From positions 1-23,418 of the forward strand of contig JAQZAY010000019.1 in assembly GCA_029239415.1 (NCBI GenBank): a DNA stretch of 23,418 nt, written 5' to 3'. How positions within the stretch are numbered: position 1 is the stretch's first letter; every line of letters begins with the position of its first letter. Below the pieces are notes generated by a model that searched no databases, had not been told where the DNA came from, and saw only the letters and a list, made by a program, of their open reading frames with translations. Origin of the DNA: Pseudomonas sp. (GTDB taxonomy: Bacteria > Pseudomonadota > Gammaproteobacteria > Pseudomonadales > Pseudomonadaceae). Made by a program: the position numbers and the translations under genes. Positions 10,954-19,543 of this stretch are shown here, piece after piece.

Positions 10954-10959
10954 TACAAT
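10954..10959 (+). promoter_or_regulatory. Possible -10 element of rpe
   Basis: TACAAT (five of six bases to consensus) lies 34 bases before the rpe ATG. A TTGACT at 10919-10924 looks like a -35 but sits 29 bp away, too far for a standard promoter; nothing good lies at 17 bp. It is the only -10-like site in the gap after agtD. Confidence 0.4.
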
Positions 10960-10993
10960 GCGCGCCACCGTGATTTCTGCCTACAGGTGCGTC

Positions 10994-11668
10994 ATGCAGC
11001 CCTACGCTATTGCCCCCTCCATTCTCTCCGCCGACTTTGCCCGCCTGGGCGAGGACGTCGACAAGGTGCTCGCCGCAGGCGCCGACATCGTCCACTTCGA
11101 TGTGATGGACAACCACTATGTCCCCAACCTGACCATCGGCCCGATGGTCTGCACCGCCCTGCGCAAGTACGGCCTGACCGCGCCGATCGACGTGCACCTG
11201 ATGGTCAGCCCGGTCGACCGCATCATCGGCGACTTCATCGAAGCCGGCGCGACCTACATCACGTTCCACCCGGAAGCTTCCCAGCACATCGATCGCTCGC
11301 TGCAACTGATCCGCGACGGCGGCTGCAAGGCGGGCCTGGTGTTCAACCCGGCCACCAGCCTGGATGCACTCAAGTACGTGATGGACAAGGTCGACATGGT
11401 CCTGCTGATGAGCGTCAACCCAGGCTTCGGCGGCCAGAAGTTCATCCCGGGCACCCTCGACAAGCTGCGCGAGGCCCGTGCGCTGATCGATGCCAGTGGT
11501 CGTGACATCCGCCTGGAGATCGATGGCGGCGTCAACGTCAACAATATCCGCGAAATCGCCGCCGCTGGCGCCGATACCTTCGTGGCCGGCTCGGCGATCT
11601 TCAATGCGCCCGACTACCGCCAAGTGATCGAGCGGATGCGCGCCGAACTGGCCCAGGCTCGCCCATGA
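10994..11668 (+). CDS. rpe: Ribulose-phosphate 3-epimerase
   Basis: This 224-residue TIM-barrel enzyme interconverts ribulose-5-phosphate and xylulose-5-phosphate in the pentose phosphate pathway. The signature A-P-S-I-L-S-A-D-F opens the protein. Metal ligands H34 and H68 and the acid/base pair D36 (H-F-D-V-M-D) and D178 (E-I-D-G-G-V) are present. The length equals the bacterial norm. A longer in-frame start upstream was rejected because it would add residues with no family similarity; the ATG at 10994 has CAGGTG upstream. The stop overlaps the gph start (ATGA), so rpe and gph are coupled, a common pairing in gammaproteobacteria. Confidence 0.96.
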   Translation: MQPYAIAPSILSADFARLGEDVDKVLAAGADIVHFDVMDNHYVPNLTIGPMVCTALRKYGLTAPIDVHLMVSPVDRIIGDFIEAGATYITFHPEASQHIDRSLQLIRDGGCKAGLVFNPATSLDALKYVMDKVDMVLLMSVNPGFGGQKFIPGTLDKLREARALIDASGRDIRLEIDGGVNVNNIREIAAAGADTFVAGSAIFNAPDYRQVIERMRAELAQARP

Positions 11669-12483
11669 GCGGCTTCGAGCAGCTGTTTCCCGGAACGCTG
11701 CCCAGGCTGGTGATGTTCGATCTGGACGGTACCCTGATCGACTCGGTGCCTGACCTGGCCGCCGCCGTGGACCGCATGCTGCTCGAGATGGGGCGCCCGC
11801 CGGCAGGCCTCGAGGCGGTACGCCACTGGGTCGGCAATGGCGCCCAGGTGCTGGTGCGTCGCGCCCTGGCCGGTGGCCAGGAACACCAGTCGGTGGACGA
11901 CGAAGAGGCCGAGCGCGGCCTCGAACTGTTCATGCAGGCCTATGCCGACAGCCATGAGCTGACCGTGGTCTATCCCGGCGTGCGCGACACCCTCAAGTGG
12001 TTGAGCAAGCAAGGCGTGGAGATGGCGCTCATCACCAACAAGCCCGAGCGCTTCGTGGCCCCCTTGCTGGACCAGATGAAGATCGGCCGGCATTTCCGCT
12101 GGATCATCGGCGGCGACACCCTGCCACAGAAGAAGCCTGATCCGGCGGCCTTGCTGTTCGTCATGCAGATGGCCAACGTATCGCCCGAACAGTCGCTGTT
12201 CGTCGGTGACTCGCGCAGCGATGTGCAGGCCGCCAAGGCCGCAGGCGTCCAGTGCGTGGGGCTGACCTACGGCTACAACCATGGCCGCCCGATCACCGAC
12301 GAATCGCCCAGCCTGGTCATCGATGACCTGCGTGCGCTGCTGCCTGGTTGCACAGGCCCGGCCACTGGGATAACGTTGGCGGATCTTCAAGCCTCAGCAG
12401 ACAGAGAGTCGACCGTGGCAGTGACCGGCAAGTTGTGGATGAAAGTCATCAAGGCCCTGGCCCGTTGGCGCTGGCGAGCCTGA
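11665..12483 (+). CDS. gph: Phosphoglycolate phosphatase (HAD) whose tail contains the trpE leader peptide
   Basis: This 272-residue HAD hydrolase removes phosphate from 2-phosphoglycolate. The motifs are M-F-D19-L-D21-G-T (nucleophile and acid), T124-N-K, K157-K-P and G181-D182-S-R-S-D186. The HAD core ends near residue 226. The remaining 46 residues have no obvious fold and end in [13 protein letters not shown]. That ending matches the leader peptide in front of trpG, so the frame appears to have run into the trpE leader and its promoter region. I recall that the P. aeruginosa Gph is also about 272 residues, so the extension seems conserved. The start overlaps rpe by four bases; trpE follows 70 bases after the stop. 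Confidence 0.93.
   Translation: MSGFEQLFPGTLPRLVMFDLDGTLIDSVPDLAAAVDRMLLEMGRPPAGLEAVRHWVGNGAQVLVRRALAGGQEHQSVDDEEAERGLELFMQAYADSHELTVVYPGVRDTLKWLSKQGVEMALITNKPERFVAPLLDQMKIGRHFRWIIGGDTLPQKKPDPAALLFVMQMANVSPEQSLFVGDSRSDVQAAKAAGVQCVGLTYGYNHGRPITDESPSLVIDDLRALLPGCTGPATGITLADLQASADRESTVAVTGKLWMKVIKALARWRWRA
12348..12376 (+). promoter_or_regulatory. Possible trpE promoter inside the 3' end of gph
   Basis: TTGCAC (12348-12353) and GATAAC (12369-12374) form a weak -35/-10 pair with a 15-bp spacer; TAACGT at 12371-12376 would give 17 bp. It lies upstream of the Trp-rich leader codons and over the non-conserved tail of gph. This is the best candidate I can see for a trpE-specific start. Confidence 0.28.
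12439..12483 (+). CDS. Trp leader peptide of trpE (in frame with gph)
   Basis: ATG at 12439 opens a 14-residue frame, [14 protein letters not shown], with Trp codons at 12466-12468 and 12472-12474 and a stop at 12481-12483. In-frame GTG codons at 12415 and 12421 are alternative starts (a weak AGAGAG lies at 12403-12408). It is the last part of the gph frame, so ribosomes finishing gph also read these codons. Twelve of 14 residues match the end of the trpG leader. Two close Trp codons before a GC-rich dyad and a trp gene are the hallmark of a leader-peptide attenuator. Independent initiation cannot be proven from sequence. Confidence 0.6.
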   Translation: MKVIKALARWRWRA

Positions 12484-12553
12484 CATTTTGCCTGCCGGCG
12501 GCCGCCGGCCCATCCGCTTGCCCGATCTACCGCTGCTTGCCCCGAGGCTACCC
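12484..12553 (+). promoter_or_regulatory. trpE leader RNA with GC palindrome
   Basis: A perfect 16-base palindrome GCCGGCGGCCGCCGGC occupies 12494-12509. The leader segment CGCTGGC (12469-12475), which includes the second Trp codon, can pair with GCCGGCG (12494-12500), the 5' half of the palindrome, so two exclusive RNA folds exist. No T-run follows the palindrome, so it is not a textbook intrinsic terminator. A GAGG ribosome site for trpE is at 12544-12547. Attenuation of trpE in P. putida has been reported; the exact fold here is inferred. Confidence 0.55.
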
Positions 12554-14032
12554 ATGACCCGCGAAGAATTCCTGCGCCTGGCCGCTGCCGGCTACAACCG
12601 CATTCCCCTGGCCTGCGAGACCCTGGCCGACTTCGATACCCCGCTGTCGATCTACCTCAAGCTGGCCGACCAGGCCAACTCGTACCTGCTCGAGTCCGTT
12701 CAGGGCGGCGAGAAGTGGGGCCGCTACTCGATGATCGGCCTGCCATCGCGCACTGTGCTGCGGGTGCACGACCACCGGGTCAGCATCACCCACGACGGCC
12801 AGGAAATCGAAAGCCTCGAGGTGGAAGACCCGCTGGCCTTCGTCGAAACCTTCAAGGACCGCTACAAGGTCGCCGACATCCCCGGCCTGCCCCGTTTCAA
12901 CGGCGGCCTGGTCGGCTACTTCGGGTACGACTGCGTGCGCTACGTCGAAAGGCGCCTGGGCAAGTGCCCGAATCCAGATCCGCTGGGTGTGCCGGATATC
13001 CTGCTGATGGTCTCGGATGCGGTGGTGGTGTTCGACAACCTGGCGGGCAAGATGCACGCGATAGTCCTTGTCGACCCGGCCAACGAGCAGGCCTTCGAGC
13101 AGGGCCAGGCCCGCCTGCAGCAACTGCTGGCCAAGCTGCGCGAGCCGATCACCCCGCGCCGCGGACTCGACCTGAGCGGCCCGCTTGCCGCCGAGCCGGC
13201 CTTCCGCTCCAGCTTCACCCAACAGGACTACGAACGCGCGGTGGATACCGTCAAGGAATACATCCTGGCGGGCGACTGCATGCAAGTGGTGCCGTCGCAG
13301 CGCATGTCCATCGACTTCAAGGCCGCGCCGATCGACCTGTACCGCGCGCTGCGCTGCTTCAACCCGACGCCCTACATGTACTTCTTCAACTTCGGCGACT
13401 TCCATGTGGTCGGCAGCTCTCCCGAGGTGCTGGTACGGGTCGAGGACAACCTGGTGACGGTACGACCGATCGCCGGCACTCGCCCGCGCGGCGCGACCGA
13501 GGAAGCGGACCGGGCACTGGAGGACGACCTGCTGTCGGACGAGAAGGAAATCGCCGAGCACCTGATGCTGATCGACCTGGGCCGCAACGACACCGGCCGC
13601 GTGTCCGAGACCGGCTCGGTGCGCCTGACCGAGAAGATGGTCATCGAACGCTACTCCAACGTGATGCACATTGTCTCCAACGTCACCGGCCAGTTGCGCC
13701 GGGGACTGACGGCGATGGACGCCTTGCGGGCGATCCTGCCGGCCGGCACGCTGTCGGGCGCGCCGAAAATCCGCGCCATGGAGATCATCGACGAGCTGGA
13801 ACCGGTCAAGCGCGGCGTGTATGGCGGCGCGGTGGGCTACCTGGCCTGGAACGGCAACATGGACACCGCCATTGCCATCCGCACCGCGGTGATCAAGGAC
13901 GGCGAGCTGCACGTGCAGGCCGGTGGCGGCATCGTCGCCGACTCGGTGCCGGCGCTCGAGTGGGAAGAAACCATCAACAAGCGCCGCGCCATGTTCCGCG
14001 CGGTCGCCTTGGCCGAGCAGCCGCCGCGCTAG
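12554..14032 (+). CDS. trpE: Anthranilate synthase component I
   Basis: This 492-residue chorismate-utilising subunit converts chorismate to anthranilate using ammonia from TrpG, the first step of tryptophan synthesis. The N-terminal L45-L-E-S48 motif is the Trp feedback site. The C-terminal half carries the family hallmarks [10 protein letters not shown] and the G-R-N-D motif. It looks nearly identical along its length to what I recall of P. aeruginosa TrpE. The ATG at 12554 is chosen over one at 12488 because the family starts M-x-R-E-E-F-L and GAGG lies seven bases upstream. It is separated from trpG by the oppositely oriented estP, the split arrangement usual in Pseudomonas. No terminator is visible in the 9-bp convergent gap to estP. 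Confidence 0.97.
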   Translation: MTREEFLRLAAAGYNRIPLACETLADFDTPLSIYLKLADQANSYLLESVQGGEKWGRYSMIGLPSRTVLRVHDHRVSITHDGQEIESLEVEDPLAFVETFKDRYKVADIPGLPRFNGGLVGYFGYDCVRYVERRLGKCPNPDPLGVPDILLMVSDAVVVFDNLAGKMHAIVLVDPANEQAFEQGQARLQQLLAKLREPITPRRGLDLSGPLAAEPAFRSSFTQQDYERAVDTVKEYILAGDCMQVVPSQRMSIDFKAAPIDLYRALRCFNPTPYMYFFNFGDFHVVGSSPEVLVRVEDNLVTVRPIAGTRPRGATEEADRALEDDLLSDEKEIAEHLMLIDLGRNDTGRVSETGSVRLTEKMVIERYSNVMHIVSNVTGQLRRGLTAMDALRAILPAGTLSGAPKIRAMEIIDELEPVKRGVYGGAVGYLAWNGNMDTAIAIRTAVIKDGELHVQAGGGIVADSVPALEWEETINKRRAMFRAVALAEQPPR

Positions 14033-14041
14033 CAGCTGTCT

Positions 14042-15928
14042 TCAGAAGTCCAGGCTGAGGGCCAGGCTCGCGCCCTGCTGGGTCAGGTCGTCGCCCTTGC
14101 GCCAGGTGTAGTTGCCGCGCAGGGTCAGGCCAGGCGCGAGCGCCTGGCTCAGGCCCAGGCTGGCGCGGGTCAGGTTGCCGTCGGGGGTATAGCCGGCCAG
14201 GGTGAAGTCCTGGCCCGGTACCGTGGCCAGGTGCATCGTCAGGTCCTGGCGGTCGTCCTCGAACTCATGCTCGCGCGCCACCTCGGCGTACAGCTTGGTG
14301 CCCAGGCCGAACCTCACGCTGCCCAGCAGCCCGGCGCCAGCCCGGCGCGACGTCCGCTCCTGCTCATCGAAGGCCAGGGCGGTCGAGCGTTCGCTCTGTT
14401 CCGCATAGCCATCGACCTTTACCCGCGCATAGTCGGCACTGATGAAGGGTGAAAGCTGCCAGGCGCTGCCGCTGGCGGCGAGGTTGAAGCCCAGGCGCCC
14501 GGACGCGGCCCAGGCCTCGCCGTCGGTATCACCTTTCTCGGTACGGTCGTTGACGCCCATGGCAAAGGTGCGCTTGAGATCGTCATAGTCCAGGTGGCCG
14601 CCGGTCAGTGCCACGTCGGCCCACAAGCGGCTGTACTGGAACTGGGCGAAGGCGGTCGCGAGGTAGCTGTCGAGCGTGTAGTCCGAGTCCGCAGGTCCCG
14701 CTTCGAGTTTCTGCCGGTAGGCGCCTGCCACCAGGCCGATCCGCCAGGCCTCGCTCAGGCGGTAGCTGGTGCCGAGCGTGAGGTTGTAGCCACGGCCATC
14801 GCCGCTGGCGCCGCTGTCCTGGGTGTCGAAATCCAGGTCCTGGGCACCGGCGGCGATGATCGCCTGCCACTCACCGGCTTGCTGCCAAGGCGTTTGCCAC
14901 TGGTTGCGCAGCTCATCCTGTTGCGCGCGCAGGCTGGCGTGGGCCATTTCCGGCAGCAGGGTGAGCTCCCAGGGGGCAGAAAGGATCGAGTAGCCATAGT
15001 CGGCGATCAGCTGCTGGCCGGCGATGGTCGGGTGCACCGAGTCATTGAACAGCAGTCTGGTTGGATCAGGAGTGGCGCCGCCAATGCCGTAGACCGGGTT
15101 TTCAACGCATTCGTCGCCGCTGTAGCACGTGCCTATCAGGTTCTGCCCCACCGCCAGGCCGTACTGGCCGGGATCAGAGACCGCCTCGTTGAGCAGCACC
15201 GGGATGTTCAGCGGGATGATCTGGGCATCGATCTGCCCGAGCTGGCCGAGCAGCGATTGGTTGAAGGCCTGGGAAAGCTGGGTGACCGCGCCTTGGTTGG
15301 GCGTGCCACTGAAGTTCGGGGTAAGCCCCAGGTCGGGCAGCATCCACACCATGATGTAGCGCGCCCCGCCCTGTTGCAGCGCCTGGGCGCTGGCGGCCAG
15401 GCGGGCACCGGCAGCCGCGGCGTCGGCCGGGCTGTTGACCAGGCCCTGGAGGAAGTCGTTGCCGCCGCCGGTCAGGTAGTAGAGGGCATTCGGATCGGCT
15501 TGCAGGCCATCGGCCAGATAGCCCGGGCGATCGCGCAGGGTACCGAAGGGCGGCAAGTCGACGACGGAAGTGTCCGTTATCGAATCAAGGATCTGGTCGG
15601 TCCGATACCCCCCGACCGCCCAGTTGTTGCCGTCGGGCAGCTGCAGGACGCCACGCACGGGTGAGGTCGACGGACCCAGCTCGGTGCCCGAGAAACCCAG
15701 GCGCGTTCCCAGGATCATCGGCGAGACCGGCGCGTACCGGCCATCGGCGCCGCGGTTGGTGAAGCGTGTCCCGTCGAGCAGATTCTGCGGATCGGGAAAC
15801 TGCCCCGCATCACTCAGGCTGTCGCCGAATACGATCAGGGTGGAGTAGGGCGAGGGCGCGGCCATCGCCTGGCTGCAGGCCAAGGTGAGCAGGCCGAGCA
15901 GGGAACGCAAGAAGGGAGGTTTGCGCAT
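14042..15928 (-). CDS. estP: GDSL autotransporter esterase EstP/EstA
   Basis: This 628-residue outer-membrane type V autotransporter esterase has a signal peptide (about 1-23, ending A-M-A-A). The passenger (about 24-345) is a GDSL/SGNH lipase with nucleophile S37 in F-G-D-S-L-S-D, the oxyanion residues G-G-G-N-D, and the catalytic D-x-x-H in F-N-D-S-V-H-P. The C-terminal beta-barrel (about 360-628) ends L-A-L-S-L-D-F with the terminal aromatic residue required for assembly. Homologues hydrolyse fatty-acid esters and affect rhamnolipid production and motility in P. aeruginosa. The ATG at 15928 is chosen because AAGGAT lies eight bases upstream; an in-frame ATG at 15946 and a TTG at 15982 lack such a site. 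It lies between trpE and trpG on the opposite strand. Confidence 0.93.
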   Translation of the reverse strand: MRKPPFLRSLLGLLTLACSQAMAAPSPYSTLIVFGDSLSDAGQFPDPQNLLDGTRFTNRGADGRYAPVSPMILGTRLGFSGTELGPSTSPVRGVLQLPDGNNWAVGGYRTDQILDSITDTSVVDLPPFGTLRDRPGYLADGLQADPNALYYLTGGGNDFLQGLVNSPADAAAAGARLAASAQALQQGGARYIMVWMLPDLGLTPNFSGTPNQGAVTQLSQAFNQSLLGQLGQIDAQIIPLNIPVLLNEAVSDPGQYGLAVGQNLIGTCYSGDECVENPVYGIGGATPDPTRLLFNDSVHPTIAGQQLIADYGYSILSAPWELTLLPEMAHASLRAQQDELRNQWQTPWQQAGEWQAIIAAGAQDLDFDTQDSGASGDGRGYNLTLGTSYRLSEAWRIGLVAGAYRQKLEAGPADSDYTLDSYLATAFAQFQYSRLWADVALTGGHLDYDDLKRTFAMGVNDRTEKGDTDGEAWAASGRLGFNLAASGSAWQLSPFISADYARVKVDGYAEQSERSTALAFDEQERTSRRAGAGLLGSVRFGLGTKLYAEVAREHEFEDDRQDLTMHLATVPGQDFTLAGYTPDGNLTRASLGLSQALAPGLTLRGNYTWRKGDDLTQQGASLALSLDF

Positions 15929-15972
15929 GCGGCGGATCCTTTTCATTGTTGTTGTCTGGCGTGGACCGATTA

Positions 15973-15999
15973 ACCATAGCAAAGCCGTGGGTTTTGCAA
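15973..15999 (-). promoter_or_regulatory. Possible estP promoter
   Basis: Read on the minus strand, TTGCAA (15999-15994) is followed by a 15-bp spacer and an extended -10 TGCTATGGT (15981-15973). The spacer is short, but the TG extension can compensate. It lies 45 bases before the estP ATG. Confidence 0.35.
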
Positions 16000-16072
16000 G
16001 GTGTGTCCAGGGTCTGCTGCATCGCTCGCCATATTGCGCCCGCCACGCCGGTAGGCTACTGTGCGGTCACGT

Positions 16073-16159
16073 ATGAGCGAGAACTTCCCCGTGTTGATCG
16101 TCAGCAAACTCTTGATGCGCGTAATCAAGGCCCACGCCCGTTGGCGTTGGCGCGCCTGA
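16073..16159 (+). CDS. Trp leader peptide of trpGDC
   Basis: This 28-residue open frame ends in R-V-I-K-A-H-A-R-W-R-W-R-A, with Trp codons at 16142-16144 and 16148-16150. It lies alone between the estP upstream region and trpG, with no other coding role. An inner ATG at 16115 would give 14 residues, exactly the length of the trpE leader counted from its ATG. Over those 45 bases, including the stop, 37 are identical to the trpE leader. The ribosome site is weak for both starts. It is interpreted as the sensor peptide for attenuation of trpGDC, reported for P. putida. Confidence 0.68.
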   Translation: MSENFPVLIVSKLLMRVIKAHARWRWRA

Positions 16160-16300
16160 CTCTGTCTTTTGCCGGCCCGCCCGGCCCGTCCTCCCTTGCC
16201 TTCCTGATTTCACCCACCGCCCAGTGCGGGCTGCCCACGGTCGTGGCCGGTAGCGGAAGGCGCGAATTCAAAGTCGGTAGATTCAAGAGGTAGACCCCAG
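16160..16300 (+). promoter_or_regulatory. trpG leader RNA with GC hairpin
   Basis: GCCGG-CCCGC-CCGGC (16171-16185) forms a hairpin 11 bases after the leader stop. GTTGGC (16146-16151), covering the second Trp codon, can instead pair with GCCGGC (16171-16176). CCGGCC (16181-16186) can also pair with GGCCGG (16245-16250). These competing helices fit an attenuator, although I find no T-run. The trpG ribosome site GAGG precedes the ATG at 16301. Confidence 0.55.
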
Positions 16301-16894
16301 ATGTTACTGATGATCGACAACTACGATTCCTTTACCTACAACGTCGTGCAGTACCTCGGCGAGCTGGGGGCAGAGGTCAAGGTCATTCGCAACGACGAAA
16401 TGACCATCGCCCAGATCGAAGCCCTGAACCCCGAGCGCATCGTGGTCTCCCCTGGGCCCTGCACGCCAAGCGAGGCGGGCGTCTCGATCGAGGCCATCCT
16501 GCACTTTGCCGGCAAGCTGCCGATCCTGGGCGTGTGCTTGGGCCACCAGTCCATCGGCCAGGCCTTCGGCGGCGAGGTGGTGCGTGCCCGGCAAGTGATG
16601 CACGGCAAGACCAGCCCCGTGCTGCACCGCGACCTTGGTGTGTTCGCCGCCTTGAACAACCCGCTGACGGTCACCCGCTACCACTCGCTGGTGGTCAAGC
16701 GCGACAGCTTGCCCGATTGCCTCGAGGTGACCGCCTGGACGGCACTGGAAGACGGTTCGGTCGACGAGATCATGGGCCTGCGCCACAAGACCCTGAACAT
16801 CGAGGGGGTGCAGTTCCACCCCGAGTCCATCCTGACCGAGCAGGGCCACGAACTGTTCGCCAACTTCCTCATGCAGACCGGCGGCCGCCGCTAA
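16301..16894 (+). CDS. trpG: Anthranilate synthase component II (glutamine amidotransferase)
   Basis: This 197-residue class I glutamine amidotransferase supplies ammonia to TrpE. The catalytic triad is visible: C79 in G-V-C-L-G-H-Q, with H173 and E175 in Q-F-H-P-E-S. The oxyanion strand motif P-G-P-C-T-P near 51-56 is present, as in TrpG/PabA. No folate genes lie nearby, and trpD and trpC follow directly, so it is TrpG, although such subunits may also serve PabB. It starts the trpGDC operon. Confidence 0.96.
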   Translation: MLLMIDNYDSFTYNVVQYLGELGAEVKVIRNDEMTIAQIEALNPERIVVSPGPCTPSEAGVSIEAILHFAGKLPILGVCLGHQSIGQAFGGEVVRARQVMHGKTSPVLHRDLGVFAALNNPLTVTRYHSLVVKRDSLPDCLEVTAWTALEDGSVDEIMGLRHKTLNIEGVQFHPESILTEQGHELFANFLMQTGGRR

Positions 16895-16903
16895 GGATCG
16901 ATC

Positions 16904-17953
16904 ATGGATATCAAGAGCGCGCTGGGCCGTGTGGTTGCCCAGCTGGACCTGACCACCGAGGAAATGCGCGACGTCATGCGCCAGATCATGACCGGTCAGT
17001 GCACCGAGGCGCAGATAGGCGCCTTCCTCATGGGCATGCGCATGAAAAGCGAGACCATCGACGAGATCGTCGGCGCGGTCTCGGTGATGCGTGAACTGGC
17101 GGACAAGGTCGAACTGCAGAGCCTGGACGGCGTGGTCGATATCGTCGGCACGGGCGGCGATGGCGCCAACATCTTCAACGTTTCCACGGCGTCATCCTTT
17201 GTCCTGGCCGCGGCCGGTTGCAAGGTGGCCAAGCATGGCAACCGCGCCGTGTCGGGCAAGAGCGGCAGCGCGGACCTGCTGGAGGCCGCAGGGATCTACC
17301 TGAACCTCACGCCCGTCCAGGTGGCACGCTGCATCGATAGCCTGGGTATCGGCTTCATGTTCGCCCAGACCCATCATTCTGCCATGAAGCATGCCGCCGG
17401 CCCGCGTCGCGACCTGGGGCTGCGTACCTTGTTCAACATGCTGGGCCCGCTTACCAACCCGGCGGGTGTCAGGCACCAGGTGGTCGGGGTGTTCACCCAG
17501 GCCTTGTGCCGCCCCTTGGCTGAAGTGCTGCAGCGCCTGGGCAGCAAGCATGTTCTGGTGGTCCATTCCCGCGATGGCCTGGACGAGTTCAGCCTGGCCG
17601 CGCCGACCTACGTGGCAGAGCTGAAGAATGGCCAGATCACCGAGTACTGGGTCGAGCCAGAAGACTTGGGCATGCAAAGCCAGAGCCTGCATGGCCTGGC
17701 TGTCGAGGGTCCGCAGGCATCGTTCGAGCTGATTCGCGATGCCCTGGGCCGGCGCAAGACCGAGAACGGCCAGAAGGCCGCCGAAATGATCGTGCTCAAT
17801 GCCGGCGCCGCCCTGTATGCCGCAGACTTGGCCATGAGTCTCAAGGACGGTGTCGACCTGGCCCACGACGTGCTGCATACGGGCCTTGCCTGGGAAAAGC
17901 TGCAGGAGCTGGGCGCCTTTACCGCGGTATTCAAGCAGGAGAACCAAGCATGA
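16904..17953 (+). CDS. trpD: Anthranilate phosphoribosyltransferase
   Basis: This 349-residue enzyme joins anthranilate to PRPP to make phosphoribosyl-anthranilate, the second step of tryptophan synthesis. The PRPP-binding glycine loop G82-T-G-G-D-G87 and the following N-x-S-T are present. The [12 protein letters not shown] segment that binds anthranilate and PRPP is complete. The length equals the Pseudomonas norm. AAGGA overlapping the trpG stop serves as ribosome site. The stop overlaps the trpC start as ATGA. Confidence 0.97.
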   Translation: MDIKSALGRVVAQLDLTTEEMRDVMRQIMTGQCTEAQIGAFLMGMRMKSETIDEIVGAVSVMRELADKVELQSLDGVVDIVGTGGDGANIFNVSTASSFVLAAAGCKVAKHGNRAVSGKSGSADLLEAAGIYLNLTPVQVARCIDSLGIGFMFAQTHHSAMKHAAGPRRDLGLRTLFNMLGPLTNPAGVRHQVVGVFTQALCRPLAEVLQRLGSKHVLVVHSRDGLDEFSLAAPTYVAELKNGQITEYWVEPEDLGMQSQSLHGLAVEGPQASFELIRDALGRRKTENGQKAAEMIVLNAGAALYAADLAMSLKDGVDLAHDVLHTGLAWEKLQELGAFTAVFKQENQA

Positions 17954-18783
17954 GCGTACCGACGGTGCTGCAAAGGATCCTTGCGCGCAAGGCCGAGGAA
18001 GTGGCCGAGCGCAGCGCGCGGGTCAGCCTGGCGGAACTCGAGGGCCTGGCCCGCCTGGCCGATGCGCCGCGTGGCTTTGCCAAGGCCCTGCTCGAGCAGG
18101 CCGCGCGCAAGCAGCCGGCGGTCATCGCCGAAATCAAGAAGGCCTCGCCCAGCAAGGGCGTGATCCGCGAGCACTTTGTCCCGGCAGAGATCGCGGTCAG
18201 CTACGAGAAGGGTGGCGCCACTTGCCTGTCAGTGCTCACCGACGTGGACTACTTCCAGGGTGCCGACGCCTACCTGCAGCAGGCACGCGCTGCCAGCCAG
18301 CTGCCGGTGATCCGCAAGGACTTCATGGTCGACCCGTACCAGATCGTCGAGGCACGTGCCCTGGGGGCCGATTGCGTCCTGCTGATCGTCGCGGCGCTGG
18401 ACGACGTGAAGATGGCTGAACTGGCGGCCACGGCCAAGGCCGTCGGCCTCGACGTGCTGGTCGAGGTCCACGATGGCGATGAGCTCGAGCGCGCGCTGAA
18501 GACCCTCGACACGCCGCTGGTCGGCGTCAACAACCGCAACCTGCATACCTTCGAGGTCAGCCTCGAGACCACGCTCGACTTGCTGCCGCGGATCCCGCGC
18601 GATCGCCTGGCGATCACCGAAAGCGGTATCCTCGACCGCGTCGATGTGGAGCTGATGCAGATCAACGAGGTGTACTCGTTCCTGGTCGGCGAGGCCTTCA
18701 TGCGCGCCGAACAGCCGGGGCTGGAGCTGCAGCGCCTGTTCTTCCCCGAACGAGTGGCGCACAAGCTCCAGGAGCTGGATTGA
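17950..18783 (+). CDS. trpC: Indole-3-glycerol-phosphate synthase
   Basis: This 277-residue TIM-barrel enzyme closes the ring of carboxyphenylamino-deoxyribulose phosphate to indole-glycerol phosphate. The hallmark E61-I-K63-K-A-S-P-S-K-G provides the catalytic Glu and Lys. The phosphate site near the C-terminus (I-T-E-S-G-I) is also present. It is monofunctional, with no fused TrpF domain as in enterics. It is the last gene of trpGDC and is followed directly by an intrinsic terminator. Confidence 0.97.
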   Translation: MSVPTVLQRILARKAEEVAERSARVSLAELEGLARLADAPRGFAKALLEQAARKQPAVIAEIKKASPSKGVIREHFVPAEIAVSYEKGGATCLSVLTDVDYFQGADAYLQQARAASQLPVIRKDFMVDPYQIVEARALGADCVLLIVAALDDVKMAELAATAKAVGLDVLVEVHDGDELERALKTLDTPLVGVNNRNLHTFEVSLETTLDLLPRIPRDRLAITESGILDRVDVELMQINEVYSFLVGEAFMRAEQPGLELQRLFFPERVAHKLQELD

Positions 18784-18791
18784 TCGAAGCG

Positions 18792-18815
18792 AAGCCGGCC
18801 GATGCCGGCTTTTTT
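18792..18815 (+). terminator. Intrinsic terminator of trpGDC
   Basis: AGCCGGC (18793-18799) and GCCGGCT (18804-18810) form a perfect 7-bp stem with a 4-base loop, and a run of T residues to 18815 follows. It lies nine bases after the trpC stop. It is the only textbook terminator in the window and separates trpGDC from the next gene. Confidence 0.92.
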
Positions 18816-18835
18816 ACGTCCCGAAGGTGGCAACG

Positions 18836-19540
18836 ATGACCGAAAGACCCCTTTCCCTGACGGTCGAGGCCGGGCTGCAGGCCGAGCAAGACCTGCTGGC
18901 TGCCGTGTGCCGAGGCGAGCAAGAGGCCGGCGTGCTGTTCTGGCGGCCCATCGACCATGCCCTGGTCATGCCGCGGCGCATGAGTCGGCTGGAGCATTTC
19001 GAGATGGCCTGCGCCGAGCTCGCGATCGCCGGCTGGCCGGTGCTGCTGCGCGAAACAGGGGGCGAGCCGGTGCCGCAATCGCCGGCGGTGGTCAACGTGG
19101 CCCTGGTCTATGTCGCCCCTCGCAGCGAAGGCGACCATGGGCGCATCGAGCAGGCTTACCAGCGCTTGTGCGATCCGCTGTGCCAGGTGCTGCGCGAATG
19201 GGGCGGGCTCGCCTCGGTCGGCGAGATCGATGGAGCGTTTTGTGACGGCCGCTACAACGTCAACCTGAACGGCCGCAAGCTGGTGGGCACTGCCCAGCGC
19301 TGGCGCCAGGGGCTGGGCGGCAAGCGCCCGGTCGTGCTGGTGCACGGCGCGCTGCTGCTGGACAACGAGCGTGAGTCCATGGTGGCGGCGGTCAATCGCT
19401 TCAACGAATGCTGCGAGCTGGACCAGCGCTGTCTTGCCGACAGCCATATCGCCCTGCACGAAGTGGTGCCCCAGGCGCCGCTGTACGAGCGCCTGGGCCA
19501 GGTCTATGCCGAGGTCATCGCGGCCCTGCCCAAGGACTAG
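18836..19540 (+). CDS. Lipoate-protein ligase A-like protein (BPL/LplA/LipB fold), function unknown
   Basis: This 234-residue protein is distantly similar to lipoate-protein ligases and biotin ligases. The segment R72-E-T-G-G-E-P-V-P with the following V-V-N-V-A-L-V-Y corresponds to the R-R-x-S-G-G-G-A-V-x-H/Q-D-x-G-N motif of LplA. N-V-N-L-N-G-R-K148-L-V-G-T-A-Q-R matches the catalytic lysine region. The canonical glycine-rich loop is altered (T-G-G-E-P), so true ligase or octanoyltransferase activity is uncertain. There is no signal peptide or membrane segment, so it should be cytosolic. The ATG at 18836 has AAGG eight bases upstream and is preferred to a GTG at 18827. It follows the trpC terminator and converges with crp, three bases apart. 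Confidence 0.72.
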   Translation: MTERPLSLTVEAGLQAEQDLLAAVCRGEQEAGVLFWRPIDHALVMPRRMSRLEHFEMACAELAIAGWPVLLRETGGEPVPQSPAVVNVALVYVAPRSEGDHGRIEQAYQRLCDPLCQVLREWGGLASVGEIDGAFCDGRYNVNLNGRKLVGTAQRWRQGLGGKRPVVLVHGALLLDNERESMVAAVNRFNECCELDQRCLADSHIALHEVVPQAPLYERLGQVYAEVIAALPKD

Positions 19541-19543
19541 GGA

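Noticed and set aside
10919..10959. TTGACT/TACAAT as a full sigma70 promoter for rpe
   Set aside because: The spacing is 29 bp, far beyond the usual 16-18 bp. Only the -10-like part is listed, at low confidence.
12488..12553. Longer TrpE start at ATG 12488
   Set aside because: The added 22 residues would cover the GC palindrome and have no family similarity; the start at 12554 has a GAGG site and the conserved N-terminus.
12548..13912. 454-codon antisense frame over trpE
   Set aside because: Shadow frame with the same biased composition; no ribosome site or recognisable motif.
15994..16035. TTGCAA/CATATT as a trpG promoter
   Set aside because: The spacing is 30 bp and no acceptable -10 occurs at 17 bp, so I could not place the trpG promoter.
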